From contig CM022951.1 in the NCBI GenBank assembly GCA_012931725.1, positions 11,791,257 through 11,855,256 of the forward strand: a stretch of 64,000 nt of DNA, written 5' to 3'. Positions within the stretch are counted from its first letter, which is position 1. Every line of letters starts with the position of its first letter. This DNA is from Litsea cubeba. Taxonomy: Eukaryota > Streptophyta > Magnoliopsida > Laurales > Lauraceae. The notes beneath the pieces were generated by a model. That model was not told the DNA's origin. It saw only the letters and a program-made list of their open reading frames with translations, and ran no database searches. Both the position numbers and the translations under genes were made by a program. Shown piece by piece: positions 23,001 to 34,253 of this stretch.

Positions 23001-23988
23001 CAATGGCTGTGTCATTATTTGCTTATATGTTGATGATTTGCTAATTATGGGTAGTAATGATGGAATCATTCAAACTACCAAGAGAATGTTAAACAATAAG
23101 TTTGATATGAAAGATATGGGTGTTGCTGATGTCATACTAGGAATTAAAATTTCTAAATCATCGGATGGACTGATATTATCTCAATCGCACTATATTGAGA
23201 AAATACTCCAGAAATATAATCAAGATAATAGCAGTCCAGCGAGAACACCTATAGATATTAGTATCCATCTATCCAAAAACACTGGAAAAGGCATATCACA
23301 ATGCGAATATGCGCAAATAATTGGGAGCCTAATGTATGTCATGAATTGCACTCGTCCTGACATTGCATATGCTGTTAGTAAACTGAGTAGATACACAAGT
23401 AACCCAGGATCAGACCATTGGAAGGCCATAGTCAGGGTTCTAAGATATTTAAAATACACCCAAAACTATGGATTGTATTACTCGAGATATCCAGCAGTAC
23501 TTGAAGGCTACTGTGATGCCAACTGGATATCAGATACCAATGATTCAAAATCCACAAGTGGATATCTATTCACGCTTGGTGGTGCAGCGGTATCATGGAA
23601 ATCTTCTAAACAAACTTGCATTGCTAGATCCACTATGGAATCTGAGTTTATTGCACTGGATAAAGCTGGCGAAGAAGCTGAATGGCTTCGTCAATTCCTA
23701 GAAGATATTCCAATGTGGTCAAAACCTGTGCCTCCTATCTGCATTCACTGCGATAGTCAATCAGCAATTGGAAGGGCGCAGAATCACATATATAACGGTA
23801 AGTCTCGACATATTCGTCGGAGACATAATATCGTGAGACAACTGCTCTCTAATGGCATTATGACTATTGAGTACATAAAGTCCATGGATAACATTGCGGA
23901 TCCCTTTACCAAAGGTTTAGCGAGAGAGCAAGTAAATCGTTCATCAAGGGGAATGGGCTTAAAGCCTATGAATGAAAAGTCGCCATAA
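20056..23988 (+). pseudogene. gag-pol: copia1 gag-pol polyprotein, single in-frame stop
   Basis: One frame of 1311 codons broken only by TAA at 20551-20553. The ATG at 20056 (MGIEKNTPVS) is preferred to the upstream GTG at 20041. Visible domains: UBN2-type gag at residues 20-230, CX2CX4HX4C knuckle at about 256-269 (CYVCDKPGHRAKDC), protease DTGA near 321, integrase HHCC from about 450 and DDE core (HSDICD, RSDRGGEY, NGVAERKNR), reverse transcriptase with YVDD at 991-994, and RNase H ending ADPFTKGL. The stop falls inside gag, not at the gag-pol border, so readthrough regulation is unlikely. A CAA to TAA change is the simplest cause. Everything downstream looks intact. Confidence 0.93.
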
Positions 23989-24558
23989 TGGCAACCCAAC
24001 CTAGCTGACTGGAGATCCCAAGATCTAGGTTCAAAGGGACAACCGAATTGTGTGTGACTTAACGATATCACTATGGAGATAATATCTTCTGCTCATTCCT
24101 ATAATAATAATAGTGATACCTGTAGCGGAAATTAGGGTAAGCAAGGCTTTTAATGATTCTTATATCTTGACTAATCAAGTGGGGTATAGCAGGATACTCT
24201 TAATAAGAATCACCTATGTGAGTGTGAACTGGGCCGTTTCTATGAGAATAATAAGGCTAAATTCTCTAAAGCACTCATGAAAACCAGGCATTGTTCAGGG
24301 CCAAAATGAACACAATCATTAGAACCAACTGTGTCCGGGAAGATTCTGTGTGAACTCTATTGTCTCGGTTTACGTAAAAGGTTGAGTAGTTCAAGACATC
24401 ACGTTCACTGTTCGACCAGTAAATTCGATAGTACTTCACAAGGGAAGGTTCAAGGCCACAAGCTACCTTTCTCTATACAGAAAATTTCCAATTGTACTCT
24501 CTCTGTGTGTCTGCATATCATTTCATTGTTTTCAGTCAATTTCATTCATGTGGGGGAT
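23989..24558 (+). other. copia1 3' untranslated region and polypurine tract
   Basis: 570 bp without an open frame of note. It ends in catgtgggggat, the polypurine tract, immediately before the right LTR. Confidence 0.7.
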
Positions 24559-25666
24559 TGTTGGAAAAATGGCTAGAGGACCCACTAATTTTTGGCCATC
24601 TTTGTGCCAAACTAAAAGTGGGACCCACTTATAGTTTTAGGTGGGAATACATGGGAATGTAATCTACTCTATGAGTAGATTAAAGACATGTATTGGGTTG
24701 CTCTAATCCATTAAGGAGTGAATGAGAAATTGCCTCCTAAACACTACTACTTGAACATGTTAAACATGGAAAGAAAGGGAAGTGAAAAACTTGCTTCCCA
24801 CATTGCTTGAGAGCAATACATTTCTTTGGTATAAATATGTTTACCTTAGTGGTATAAGATGAGCCCCAAGGGGCATCCCATTTTTGTGGAGGAGGGAGGA
24901 CGTAGATCTTTGTTGGGTCACCACCGGGTCACCACCACACACGCGCGCGCGCGCCCCGCCCCGCCCCGGACCGGACCGGGCCTGGCCTGGGCCTGGGCTT
25001 GGGCTTGGGCTTGGGCTTCACGCGCGGGTCGGGCTCGGCCCACTACCCGTTATTAATTTTTGGAGAAATTTTTATTAAAATAATAATTTCTTTTTTGGAT
25101 TTAAATGGGGTGTGTCCAAGAGGTGTGTGTCCTTTCATTTGTGAAAGGGTGTGTCCAAAGAAGAAGCATCTGTTCACTGAACAGTCACTGTTCTGAACAG
25201 ATGCAACTCCATTGAAAGGTTTCCTGCAGCCTATTTAAAGCCTTCAATCCCATTCATTTTCAATCATCCAATTCACTGCTGCTGTTGCACAATTTCGAGT
25301 CTGCATAGTCAGTCAAGAGAGAGTCCTGCTGTTGCACTCTGGTTCAAATAGTCACACAGTTTTGCAGTGCTGCTACTGTGTGTTGATCATTGTATCCTGG
25401 GAGACAGAAGCCACTGAAGCCTGTTAGCACCATTGCAGGGGCGAAATTTGTCTTAAGGACATAGTGTTAAACACTAGCCTTGATCTGCCTTCTACTGCGA
25501 ATTTCTAAGTTTCGTAAAAGACAACAACGAAGTACTGTTATTCTGCCTTCAAACAGTAAGAGAATTTCAATTCGAAGATTACTTTCTATAACTCTATTTC
25601 ACTGTTGCTATTGTGAGGATCTGTTTCCTAAATACTGAATTACGTATCTGTGTACTCGGATTAACA
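24559..25666 (+). repeat. copia1 3' LTR
   Basis: 1108 bp. It contains segments missing from the 5' LTR: a repeat of gggtcaccacc, extra gggctt units near 24985-25020, an AT-rich block at about 25035-25110, and two blocks near 25245-25350. The hairpin is at 25166-25204. Confidence 0.93.
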
Positions 25667-25671
25667 GTAAT

Positions 25672-26280
25672 ATCCTGAACTAAAATCACATTTATTTCAA
25701 TGAAATCCTTATCCGGACTAAAAAACATGAAACAAAGACCTTTGGGAAAAAGGAAAGGACATACTCTAATCCACATGTCAATGAAGATTTTAGATGTAAT
25801 CCATTAATATTAGAATAGAATATTATCTTTGGGCATACTACTGCCAGCTAGCTCGTCAAGCTCGCTTAGATGCAAGTATGTTGTTGGAAAGAAGGAGATG
25901 AATATAAAAAAAAAAAATTCAATAACACCGTTTTACCGTAGCCCTTAATTTAATAATGTTGAAGTTTAATGGCATCTTAACTGTAGATTTCTTGAGATTC
26001 AATACAATGATGTGAGCCAACGTACAAAGAGTGCAAAATTTGGCCTAATACTAGCTATGGATGAAAACAATACCAAAGGGCTGTCTGTGTATTGATTAGT
26101 TTGCAGAAAACGTTTTCCCCATATTAGACCGAACGAAGTTTCCCAGTAAGTTTGATTTGAAAATTGGTTTTCCTTCACCAACTCCATGAGATGAGATTTG
26201 TCTCGTCCAAAACTCGGAGGATTTAACAAAGTAGGGGTGGAGAGAGAAATCGATGAGATGAGATTTGTCTCTCGTCCAAG

Positions 26281-26320
<40 letters not shown>

Positions 26321-26335
26321 AGAAAAAAAAGACAA
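25672..26335 (+). other. Upstream region of F-box copy 2
   Basis: No gene is seen. 26145-26225 resembles the upstream region of copy 1. A (GA)n microsatellite occupies about 26284-26318, just before the ATG at 26336. Confidence 0.55.
26284..26318. repeat. (GA)n microsatellite
   Basis: About 17 uninterrupted GA units in the presumed 5' untranslated region of F-box copy 2. Confidence 0.9.
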
Positions 26336-26371
26336 GATGACGCCTATTTCAAAAGATGTGCTATGGCAATG

Positions 26372-26575
26372 TGACAAGATTGTATTAGGGTATTGATTTT
26401 TGTACTTATCTATTCAACTCAAAAACACTTAAATACAAGAAGGAAGACCTCAGAGAACCGTGAGACTCTCCTAATTACATGCCAAATTATAGGAAACCAC
26501 CTAAAATAACATTGACCACCCTAATGTAGAAGATTATGCAAATCCCTAAATATTTGCCTAAATATACGCTTAACA
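26372..26575 (-). repeat. copia2 3' LTR
   Basis: 204 bp, TG...CA, followed on the plus strand by a C-run (26576-26584), which is the polypurine tract of the minus-strand element. Confidence 0.93.
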
Positions 26576-26579
26576 CCCC

Positions 26580-27512
26580 CCCCCCTCAAGTTGGAGCATG
26601 AGGATCATAAATGCCCAACTTGGCAAGAAGAAAATCAAATTGTTGTTTACCAAAGCCTTTGTAAAAATAGCAGCCAACTGCACCGTCGTCGGAACATAAG
26701 AAGGAGCAATGAGACCATCTTGAACGGCATCACGAACAAAGTGACAATTGGCCTCAATGTGCTTCGTACGTTCATGAAAAACAGGATTCTGTGCAATGTG
26801 AATCGCAGATTGACTATCACAAAACAAAGGTATAGCTTGGGGATGATGCACGCCCAGGCTCAACAATAGACCCTTTAACCACTTTAACTCACAAGTTATA
26901 GCAGCCATAGAACGATACTCTGCTTCCGCCGAAGATCGAGAGACCGTATGCTGCTTCTTAGTCTTCCAGGATATAGGCGAATGTCCCAGAAATACCAACC
27001 ATCCAGTGAGAGATCACCTAGTGAGAGGACAAGCCGCCCAATCAGAATCGCACCAACCTTGTAAAGATAACTCGCTATCGGAGTGAAGAAGAATACCCTG
27101 ACCTGGAGAGCCTTTCAAATATCGAACAACTCGCAGTGCTGCATCCCAATGTTCTTGTTTTGGCTCTTGCAAAAATTGAGACAAAACATGAACAGAGTAA
27201 GCCAAATCAGGACGAGTCACTGTTAAATATACCAATCGTCCTACTAAACGCCGATATGACTCCGGATTCGTCAGACTTTGCCCTGTTGCACGTGCCAAGT
27301 GATGATTCTGCTCAATCGGTGAGGAAGCAGGCTTCGAACCGAGAAGACCTGCTTCTGTAATAATATCCAGTGTATATTTTCTCTGACAAAGAAATAACCC
27401 TGTAGAGCTACGTGCAACCTCAATGCCCAAAAAATACTTCAGAACACCAAGATCCTTCATATGAAAACAAGAGCTAAGATAGACTTTGAAAGCGTGTATC
27501 GCAGCGGAATCA
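26580..27512 (-). pseudogene. copia2 RT C terminus and RNase H
   Basis: Minus-strand coding remains: SSCFHMKDLG, LKYFLGIEVARS and LAYSVHVLSQF (end of RT), then SWKTKKQHTVSRSSAEAEYRSM, FCDSQSA and HERTKHIE (RNase H). A TGA separates the two parts at about 26999-27001 where an Arg codon (CGA) is expected. The part upstream of DSAAIHAF, including the YVDD motif, is absent here. The N-terminal RT lies inverted at the other end of the core. Confidence 0.88.
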
Positions 27513-29837
27513 AGGAGGACAAACCTGAAGTTGCGGGATTTGCGGTTCGTACAGAGCCAAAATTGCAGCCCCGACTTGATCGTGCAGAAAAAGCAGCCTT
27601 GGTTTGCACCCAATGTCACAAAAGTGGGCATGACATTACCACTTGCTTTGATGTGCACGGAGTTCCTGATTGGTATGTGGCGAGATACGGTAAGGCCGAT
27701 TCCAAAGGTTCTGCACGTGGAAAGCCGGCAGTAGCGTCGACTAAGGCTCGTGGGCTTGTGAAGGCCCACGCTACTCCCTCGCCATCCATCTCCACTGCAG
27801 CAGCCCCATCTACCGCTTCTCCAGCCCTTCCGGGTTTCACTGCCGAACAATGGCAGGCTTTAGCGGCTACATTTGGTACCCCTAACCCTCCTCCGAATCG
27901 TTTGTATGGTAAGTGGCTTATTGATACGGGGTGTTCTCATCATGTCACGGGTAATTTTTCATGTTTGACGGATGTAGTAGATGTTACTCCTTGTAATGTG
28001 GGTCTTCCAGATGGTCAGAATAAAGTTGCAACGAAAGAGGGTGTAGTTAAGTTAACTGACAAGATTATCCTCACAAATGTTCTATATGTTCCGTCGCTGA
28101 CATGTAATTTAATTTCGGTGACACAGTTGTGTGCCGATATAAAATGTGAAGTCATCTCTAACTCTGACTCTTGTGTTATACAGGACCGACAAACGAGGGA
28201 GGTGATTGGAACGGGTGAAAGACGGGATGGACTTTACTATCTTCGGGAGGAGACAACGGTTTCAAGCAGTTTCGGTAGACAATTCGGTGTCAGTCGAGCT
28301 CTGGCATAATAGATTGGGTCACCCTTCTGAAAAAATAGTGAAGTTGCTTCCTTTCTTACGTAATGCTAAGGGTAGTTTGAATAAAGCATGTGAAATTTGT
28401 CATCGTGCTAAGCAAACTAGGGATAGCTTTCCTGTTAGTGAGACAAAATCAACTCGTATTTTTGAAGTAGTACATTGTGATTTATGGGGGCCTTATGACG
28501 AGTCTTCCTCTTGTGGTGCTCGATATTTTTTGACTTTGGTGGATGATTTTTCTCGCGCAGTGTGGATTTATTTATTAATTGACAAAACTGAAGTTTTTAG
28601 TATGTTTATGTCCTTCATTGCTATGATTGATCGTCAATTCTCCCAAACAATAAAAATTGTTCGTAGTGATAATGGAACGAAATTTTTTTGCTTAAAAGGG
28701 TATTTTCTGGCAAATGGAATTTTGTTTCAAACTTCATGTGTGGGTACTCCTCAACAAAATGGGAAGGTTGAGAGAAAGCATCAGCATATTCTTAATGTAG
28801 CAAGGGCTCTAAGATTTCAGGGTGGTTTACCTATTTATTTTTGGGGAGAATGTGCTTTGGCCGCAGCACACATTATCAATAGGACTCCTTCGCATATTCT
28901 TAAGAATAAGACACCATATGAAGTTCTTTTTGGCAATCCTCCGTCTTTTAGTGAATTACGTGTTTTTGGCTCTCTATGTTATGCTCATAATCAAAAGACT
29001 AAAGGTGATAAATTTGCTAGTCGGAGTCGAAAATGTGTGTTTGTTGGATATCCTTTTGGTAAAAAAGGTTGGTGTTTACATGACTTAGACACCAAGGCAT
29101 TTTTTGTGTCCCGGGATGTGAGTTTCTTTGAGAATGTTTTTCCCTACATTAATGATAAAAATGCAAATTTTGTCTTACCACCTGAAAATAATTATGGGGG
29201 TACTCATGTGGATTTTTTTGAGTATCATGGCGATAATGAGGAGATGCTGCAGCCTCCAGCAACGTCAACACGGGTGGATGACTCACCCCGGATAGAACTG
29301 GAATATCCTGTCCTGCCAGACCCGGAGTCACTGACAGGGGGGGTTTCGGATCCTGTGATGTCTTCGGAAAGTGAGCTTATGGGTCGTGGGTGTAGAGAGA
29401 AATTTTCGTCTGTTCGTTTAAGAGATTTTGTGACACATACGGTAGTACGAAAAAGTCCATCCCCAACCTCATCTGCTTCAACATCCAAACCTCTCTCAGG
29501 TATGTCCTATCCTATAGCACATTATGTTAGTTGTGACACATTTTCTGTGCAACATCGGAGTTTTATTGCAGCTGTAACAGCAGGACAGGAGCCACAGTCT
29601 TTTAAGGAAGCTATGAAAGATGCAGGATGGCGTCGTGCAATGACAGAGGAGATGCGTGCCTTGGAAGAATGTGGCACATGGACTCTAGAAAAATTACCTT
29701 CCGGGAAGAGGGCCCTTGACAGTCAATGGGTCTTCAAAATCAAGTATAAGTCTGATGCTAGTATCGAGAGATTAAAAGCCAGATTGATTGTTTTTGGTAA
29801 TCACCAAACCGAAGGGATAGATTATAAGGAAGACCTC
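27512..29837 (+). pseudogene. copia2 inverted core: gag end, protease, integrase, start of RT
   Basis: Two overlapping plus-strand frames (about 27512-28309 and 28206-29849). They carry a knuckle-like CTQCHKSGHDITTC, protease LIDTGCSHH, integrase finger (LWHNRLGHP ... CEICHRAK), core motifs (HCDLWGP, RSDNGTKF, NGKVERKH) and the beginning of RT (SQWVFKIKYKSD ... EGIDYKE). A one-base frame change separates protease from integrase around 28250-28300. The block is oriented opposite to the LTRs, primer-binding site and purine tract. It ends where RT would continue, at a junction to an LTR fragment with the shared bases aaggaa. Confidence 0.88.
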
Positions 29838-29909
29838 AGAGAACCGTGAGACTCTCCTAATTACATGCCAAATTATAGGAAACCACCTAAAATAACATTG
29901 ACCACCTTC
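29831..29909 (-). repeat. LTR fragment at the inversion junction of copia2
   Basis: About 78 bp matching the middle of both copia2 LTRs (for example 30568-30645) in the same orientation as the LTRs. It separates the inverted core from the gag N terminus. Confidence 0.88.
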
Positions 29910-30464
29910 ACGTCGGTCGGCTTGTTGTTTGCCAACATTACAAGTGCAGTGTCCACATTTACAACTAATAAGGGGCTCATGCTTATCCAATTCATCCCAC
30001 AACACCGATAATTTGCTAAAATAAACTGAAATTGGCATTGTTTTAGGTTGTTCAAACCGAGTGATCTCAGATTTTAATTGCTGAATTTTTGGCCCATTAG
30101 TGATGCAAAAACGTCCATGGAGATCATCCCAAAGACGCTTAGCATTATCATAATTGGAAAGCATAGACTTTACCTCGGAATCAATCGTGTTTGTGAGCCA
30201 AGAAACCAACATATAGTGTATGGTAACCAAATCAGCCTTGGTTGCTGGTGGGGTAATAACCGTGATTGAACCGTCAAGAAAATCGAATTTCCGGCGTGAT
30301 GAAAGTGCGACCATGATCGCATGTGCCCATTCATCAAAATTATTGAGTTTGAGACGTACCGGAGTAATGAAGTCTCCTGGACGATCGTGAGGCCCTAAGT
30401 AAAAGGGAGAGGTGTGATCTATTTTCTGTGGTGGTGGATCAGTCTGTGGTGGTGGATCGGCCAT
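29909..30464 (-). pseudogene. copia2 gag N terminus
   Basis: Minus-strand gag starting MADPPPQTDPPPQ at 30464. The UBN2/Retrotran_gag core is seen in NNFDEWAHAIMVAL, AKRLWDDLHGRF and LSVLWDELD. It stops at the junction with the LTR fragment and lacks the C-terminal part, which lies inverted from about 27512. Confidence 0.85.
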
Positions 30465-30487
30465 TGTTTTTAGGTGAAGCAAACCGG

Positions 30488-30498
30488 CTCTGATACCA
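30488..30498 (-). other. copia2 primer-binding site
   Basis: The minus strand reads tggtatcagagc directly after the 5' LTR, the usual tRNA-iMet site of plant Copia elements. Confidence 0.9.
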
Positions 30499-30702
30499 TG
30501 ACAAGATTGTATTAGGGTATTGACTTCTGTACTTTTCCATTCAACTCAAAAACACTTAAATACAAGAAGGAAGACCTCAGAGAACCGTGAGACTCTCCTA
30601 ATTACATGCCAAATTATAGGAAACCACCTAAAATAACATTGACCACCCTAATGTAGAAGATTATGCAAATCCCTAAATATTTGCCTAAATATACGCTTAA
30701 CA
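30499..30702 (-). repeat. copia2 5' LTR
   Basis: 204 bp, about 98% identical to the left copy. Confidence 0.93.
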
Positions 30703-31672
30703 CAATGGGACATCTTCTCTTGCCTTCCTATAAAATCTATCATTCGCTGCAAGTGCGTTTGCCGTTACTGGCGAAGTCTACTCCAAGACCCCAGTTTCGT
30801 TCAAATCCATCTCAACCGTTGCAACCAAAACAAATACATCACCAACATCTACCTCTTATTGGGCAAAGAAATTGTAACAACGTCTCCAAATGCCCTCGCC
30901 CTCCTAGATCTCGACGCCGACATTGATCACAGCGATCCTCCTTCTCGAATCGCAGCAGCCACACCCTCAAAGGTAGGCCAAAATCTCAACGACCCACATA
31001 GTCATGATCACTTCTCCCCTAACATCAGGTCCTGCAATGGCTTTGTATGCTTCTTCGAAAATGATACATATTATCCCAAACTTGTCTGCAACCCTGTCAC
31101 AGGACAGTGCATCTCTCTGCCTTGATCACCCATTAAGCTCCCAAGACTGAAGATGGTCGTCTCTGGGATCGGTTTTGACCGGGCCACCGGGCAATACAAA
31201 GTGGTGCGGATCTTAGATAGTAGACCAGACGCCGAGCTTGCGAGCCGAATTGAGGCGGAGATATACACACTGATGGAGGGTAATGGTTCATGGAGAGATG
31301 TAGGAGAAGTGCCATCCTTGGGATATATATGGGACACGCTGATGTAGGGTAATGGGTACCGACCGTATTTTCTTCCATTGGGCGTACGTCCAGAAGAATG
31401 GAGAGATTTTGGTGTTGTGTTGTGTCTGTCTCTTGGGTTCCTATAATCTCCAAAGCAGGCAGTTTACAATAATTGAAGTTGAGTGGCCTTCGTTATACAT
31501 TGGTGCCTGCAAATCCATTAATCACATTGCCAGCCTCGTCTCCTTTGAAGGAGACTCATCCAAACAAGCTGAAACAAAACAGAAAGAGGGTGGAAATTGA
31601 TGTACATTTGCTTGTCTTCGGTTTTATTTACCGTTTTTTGCATGTTTTATTGAGCGCACATCACATACCCTG

Positions 31673-32527
31673 TGTGTCGGGATATTCTCGAACTCATCAG
31701 AGTCCCGGCCAAAGATGCTCCATCTCAGGCCCCGCACCAGCAAGCCCATCCCGGCAGGATCGGTCTCGTGCTCCCGCCTTGTTCTCGGATGAGAGCTCCA
31801 CGCCTCCTGTGCACAACTCCTCCACTTCGGTAGTGCACGCCTAGCAATGCCAGACTGCTCCACTTTCGGCAGACTCCACTTCGGCCAAAGCATCCCACTT
31901 CGGCCAAGTGCTCCACCTCGGCGCCTTTGCCAGATCTCTAGCCAAGTCAAGGTCGTTCTCGACCTCGGCCTCCCAACCTCGGCACACATCACAATGCCAG
32001 AGTTAGCTGAGGCAGGGGCTAACAGTTGTCCTCCCATGGACGCTCAAGCATGCTATGGCACGTGCGACAAGACACGGGCACCAACCATAGTCCCTGACAG
32101 ATCCCCGTCCACAGCTCCCAAAATGCCATGAGAAGGCTTGATGGGACTGCAATTAAAGAAAAGTAGACTACGATGGGACTGCGTCTCCCTAGTACCTGAC
32201 AGAGTGGGCTATGACAAGACAGTCAACCACCCCCTTGTCTCCTCTCTTCCTCTATATAAATACAAGAACAATCCACAAGCAAAAAAGGCCAACAACGACA
32301 CCACACTGCTGGTATCATCTTCTTCCCCAAAAATCTCCTCCTACTGTTCAGTTCTTAAACTGACTTAAGCATCGGAGAGCCCTGCGCTGCCCAAGCCAGG
32401 GTCCTCTGACCTACTATTCTTCTTCCTTTTCTCAGGTTTCAGGCACAGGCATCGGGGTTCCCAATCTCTTTGGATAAGTCCGTGCAGGCACCCCCTCTTC
32501 TTGTGAGTTACATTTTTTGCACTTACA
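31673..32527 (+). repeat. gypsy2 5' LTR
   Basis: Starts TGTGTCGGGA and ends CACTTACA. It has a TATA box (tctatataaatac, about 32251-32263) and, at about 32370-32440, an R/U5 box (catcggagagccctgcgc ... agggtcctctgac) shared with gypsy1 and gypsy3. Confidence 0.92.
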
Positions 32528-32578
32528 ATTGGCGCCGTCTGTGGGGAACGGCTACAAAAAGTCATCTTCCCAAACACC

Positions 32579-33463
32579 ATGCCTCGAAGAACTAGAAAGG
32601 GAAAGGAACCACTGACACTGTCGACGCAGCTGCCGACGGTCCCCCGCCGGGAAAGGTCAGGAGCAAGATCTGGTCCAGCAAGCGTCTAACAACAGGATAC
32701 TCGATCGGGTTCATCCTCTAAGGATTTGACCTCGACTCTACCTTCCAAAAGGCACACCCTGAAGGACAACAGAAGCAACCGAGCTCATGGCGAAAGCTCG
32801 GGTAACAACCACGACTCTAGAGAGTGGCTTGATCGACGCATAAAGCAAGCAGTACGACAGAACATGGAGATGGCCGGTTTCGCTCGAGTTCGGCAGAACT
32901 CCGACGATTTCGGCACATCCCCCTTCTCTCCAGAGATCAGAAACTTCCCCCTTCCTGAAGATTTCAGCGTCCCGAGGTTCGTCGTTTACGATGGGACCTC
33001 GGACCCAGCAGCACACCTCCGGTACTTCACTCAGAGGATGTCAGTGTGGGGCGATGCAGGCCACCTGAACTGCAGAGTCTTCTCTTCCGGCCTCGGGGAC
33101 CTCCCCCTAAAGTGGTTCTGCGCACTCCCCCAAGGATCGATCAAAAGTTGACAGCAACTCCGGAGTTCCTTCATGACCAAGTTCCAAGCTCACAGGCTCA
33201 TCCCCAGGTCAGCAGCCGACCTGATTGCCCTTAGAATGAAGCAAACCGAGAACGTCACGCAGTTCGCCAAAAGGTTCTGGACTGTCTACAGCCAGATCGA
33301 GAATGCATTAGATACAATAGCAGTCATGTCTTTCCAACAAGCCCTTCTACCGGGCAACGAGCTTCGGAGGGACTTGGCCATGCATCCCGTGGTCACTATG
33401 GCAGCACTGATGACTAGGATAAACCGGTTCGTCAGGCAAGAAGCAGACGAAGCCCGAGCCTAG
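32579..33463 (+). pseudogene. gag: gypsy2 gag relic
   Basis: The frame from the ATG at 32579 (MPRRTRKGK) is interrupted by TAA at 32687 and TGA at 33149 and ends in TAG at 33461, with no frameshift between them. It clearly matches gypsy1 gag: SVPRFVVYDG, HLNCRVFSS, GDLPLKWFCALP, ALRMKQTENVTQFAKRFWTVYSQIE. The gypsy3 copy retains the sense codon at both stops (CAA at the first, TGG at the second), so both are derived mutations. No zinc knuckle follows. Confidence 0.88.
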
Positions 33464-33930
33464 GAGCATTTCAACCTCCACGAAAATGACCAGGCAGCCT
33501 CCATCTCGGCGGATACCTCCAACTCGGCCGAAGCCTTCTTCTCGACGGATGCCTCCTCCGGCTCGGGAGGTAGCTAGATGCCTCCTATCATCACTTAGCT
33601 TCGACCCGCCCGTCAGCTTCGATCGCACAACCCTCTACCATCATTTCTGGCGGCACGGTCCTCTACTGTCAACTTCGATGGCGCCGTCAGCTTCGATGGC
33701 ACCGGTACGACCCTCTACTGTCGGCTTCGATCGTACGACCCTCTACCGTCATTTCGACGGCACGGTCCTCTATTGTCAGCCTTGATCGCACGGTCCTCTA
33801 CCGCCATCAGTCATCCAAAGCCACCGAGCTCACCCTGGGGTCGTTTTATACACTCAGGCGTGACTCGCGTTCGGCAACAGGCCACCAATTCCTCGGGTAG
33901 ATACACCTAGGCTTCTTGGCCTCTAGACAA
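33464..33930 (+). other. gypsy2 non-coding region with degenerate short repeats
   Basis: Variants of acggtcctctactgtcagcttcgatggc recur several times between 33600 and 33810, and the same repeats appear in gypsy3 (about 42110-42300). No coding potential is seen. Confidence 0.6.
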
Positions 33931-34240
33931 CCTCATGCTGGTCCGTCCACGTGCTGGTCTCCCACCTCACGCTGGTTTCGGCCTCATGCTGGTCTCGACC
34001 GCACTTCACGACCTCATGCTGGTACGCCCACGTCCTAGTTTCCGCCACACGCTGGTTTCGGCCTTATGCTGGTCTCGACCGCATTTCACGACCTCATGCT
34101 GGTCTGTCCACGTGCTGGTTTCCGCCACACGCTGGTTTCGGCCTCATGCTGGTCTCGACCGCATTTCACGACCTCATGTTGGTGTCGCCCTCGTGCTAGC
34201 TACGCGCTTCACGCAGGTTCGGCCTCATGTTGGTCTTGGC
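33931..34240 (+). repeat. 80-bp tandem repeat in gypsy2
   Basis: cctcatgctgg recurs at about 33931, 34012, 34092 and 34172, a period of 80-81 bp, with roughly 3.5 units including tttcggcctcatgctggtc. The repeated open frames here are by-products of the periodicity. Confidence 0.85.
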
Positions 34241-34253
34241 CAGCGCCAAAGGG

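Larger units (their letters stand above)
18789..25666 (+). mobile_element. copia1: nearly intact Ty1/copia LTR retrotransposon
   Basis: Plus-strand element of 6.9 kb flanked by the perfect 5-bp duplication GTAAT (18784-18788 and 25667-25671). LTRs are 18789-19727 and 24559-25666, both TG...CA, and a G-rich polypurine tract (tgtgggggat) precedes the right LTR. Domain order gag-protease-integrase-RT-RNase H is diagnostic of Copia. No tRNA-iMet-type primer-binding site follows the left LTR; the leader instead holds a 65-bp tandem duplication. One stop codon interrupts gag. Confidence 0.95.
26372..30702 (-). mobile_element. copia2: small Copia element with an inverted core
   Basis: 4.3 kb, read on the minus strand, with 204-bp LTRs (26372-26575 and 30499-30702; four mismatches, all within about 25 bp) and perfect CAATG duplications at 26367-26371 and 30703-30707. 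The minus strand shows the tRNA-iMet primer-binding site (tggtatcagagc) next to the right LTR, gag N terminus from 30464, RT C terminus and RNase H from about 27512 down to 26580, and a pure purine tract at the left LTR. The segment of about 27512-29837, carrying gag C terminus, protease, integrase and RT N terminus, is on the plus strand. A 78-bp LTR fragment sits at its right junction. Confidence 0.93.
26336..31600 (+). pseudogene. F-box / FBA protein, copy 2, split by copia2 and otherwise decayed
   Basis: The first codons (MTPISKDVLW) are at 26336-26371 and the gene resumes at 30703 with the rest of the F-box. Between them lies copia2, flanked by the duplicated CAATG. The remaining 3' part also has a nonsense codon (TGA at 31123-31125) in the FBA domain where copy 3 reads through. 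A deletion of roughly 330 bp around 31336-31357 removes the middle of the FBA domain. The C terminus (QKNGEILVL, LGSYNLQSRQFTIIEVEWPSL) is still recognisable to about 31540. Even without the transposon this copy could not make a full protein. Which lesion came first cannot be told. Confidence 0.92.
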
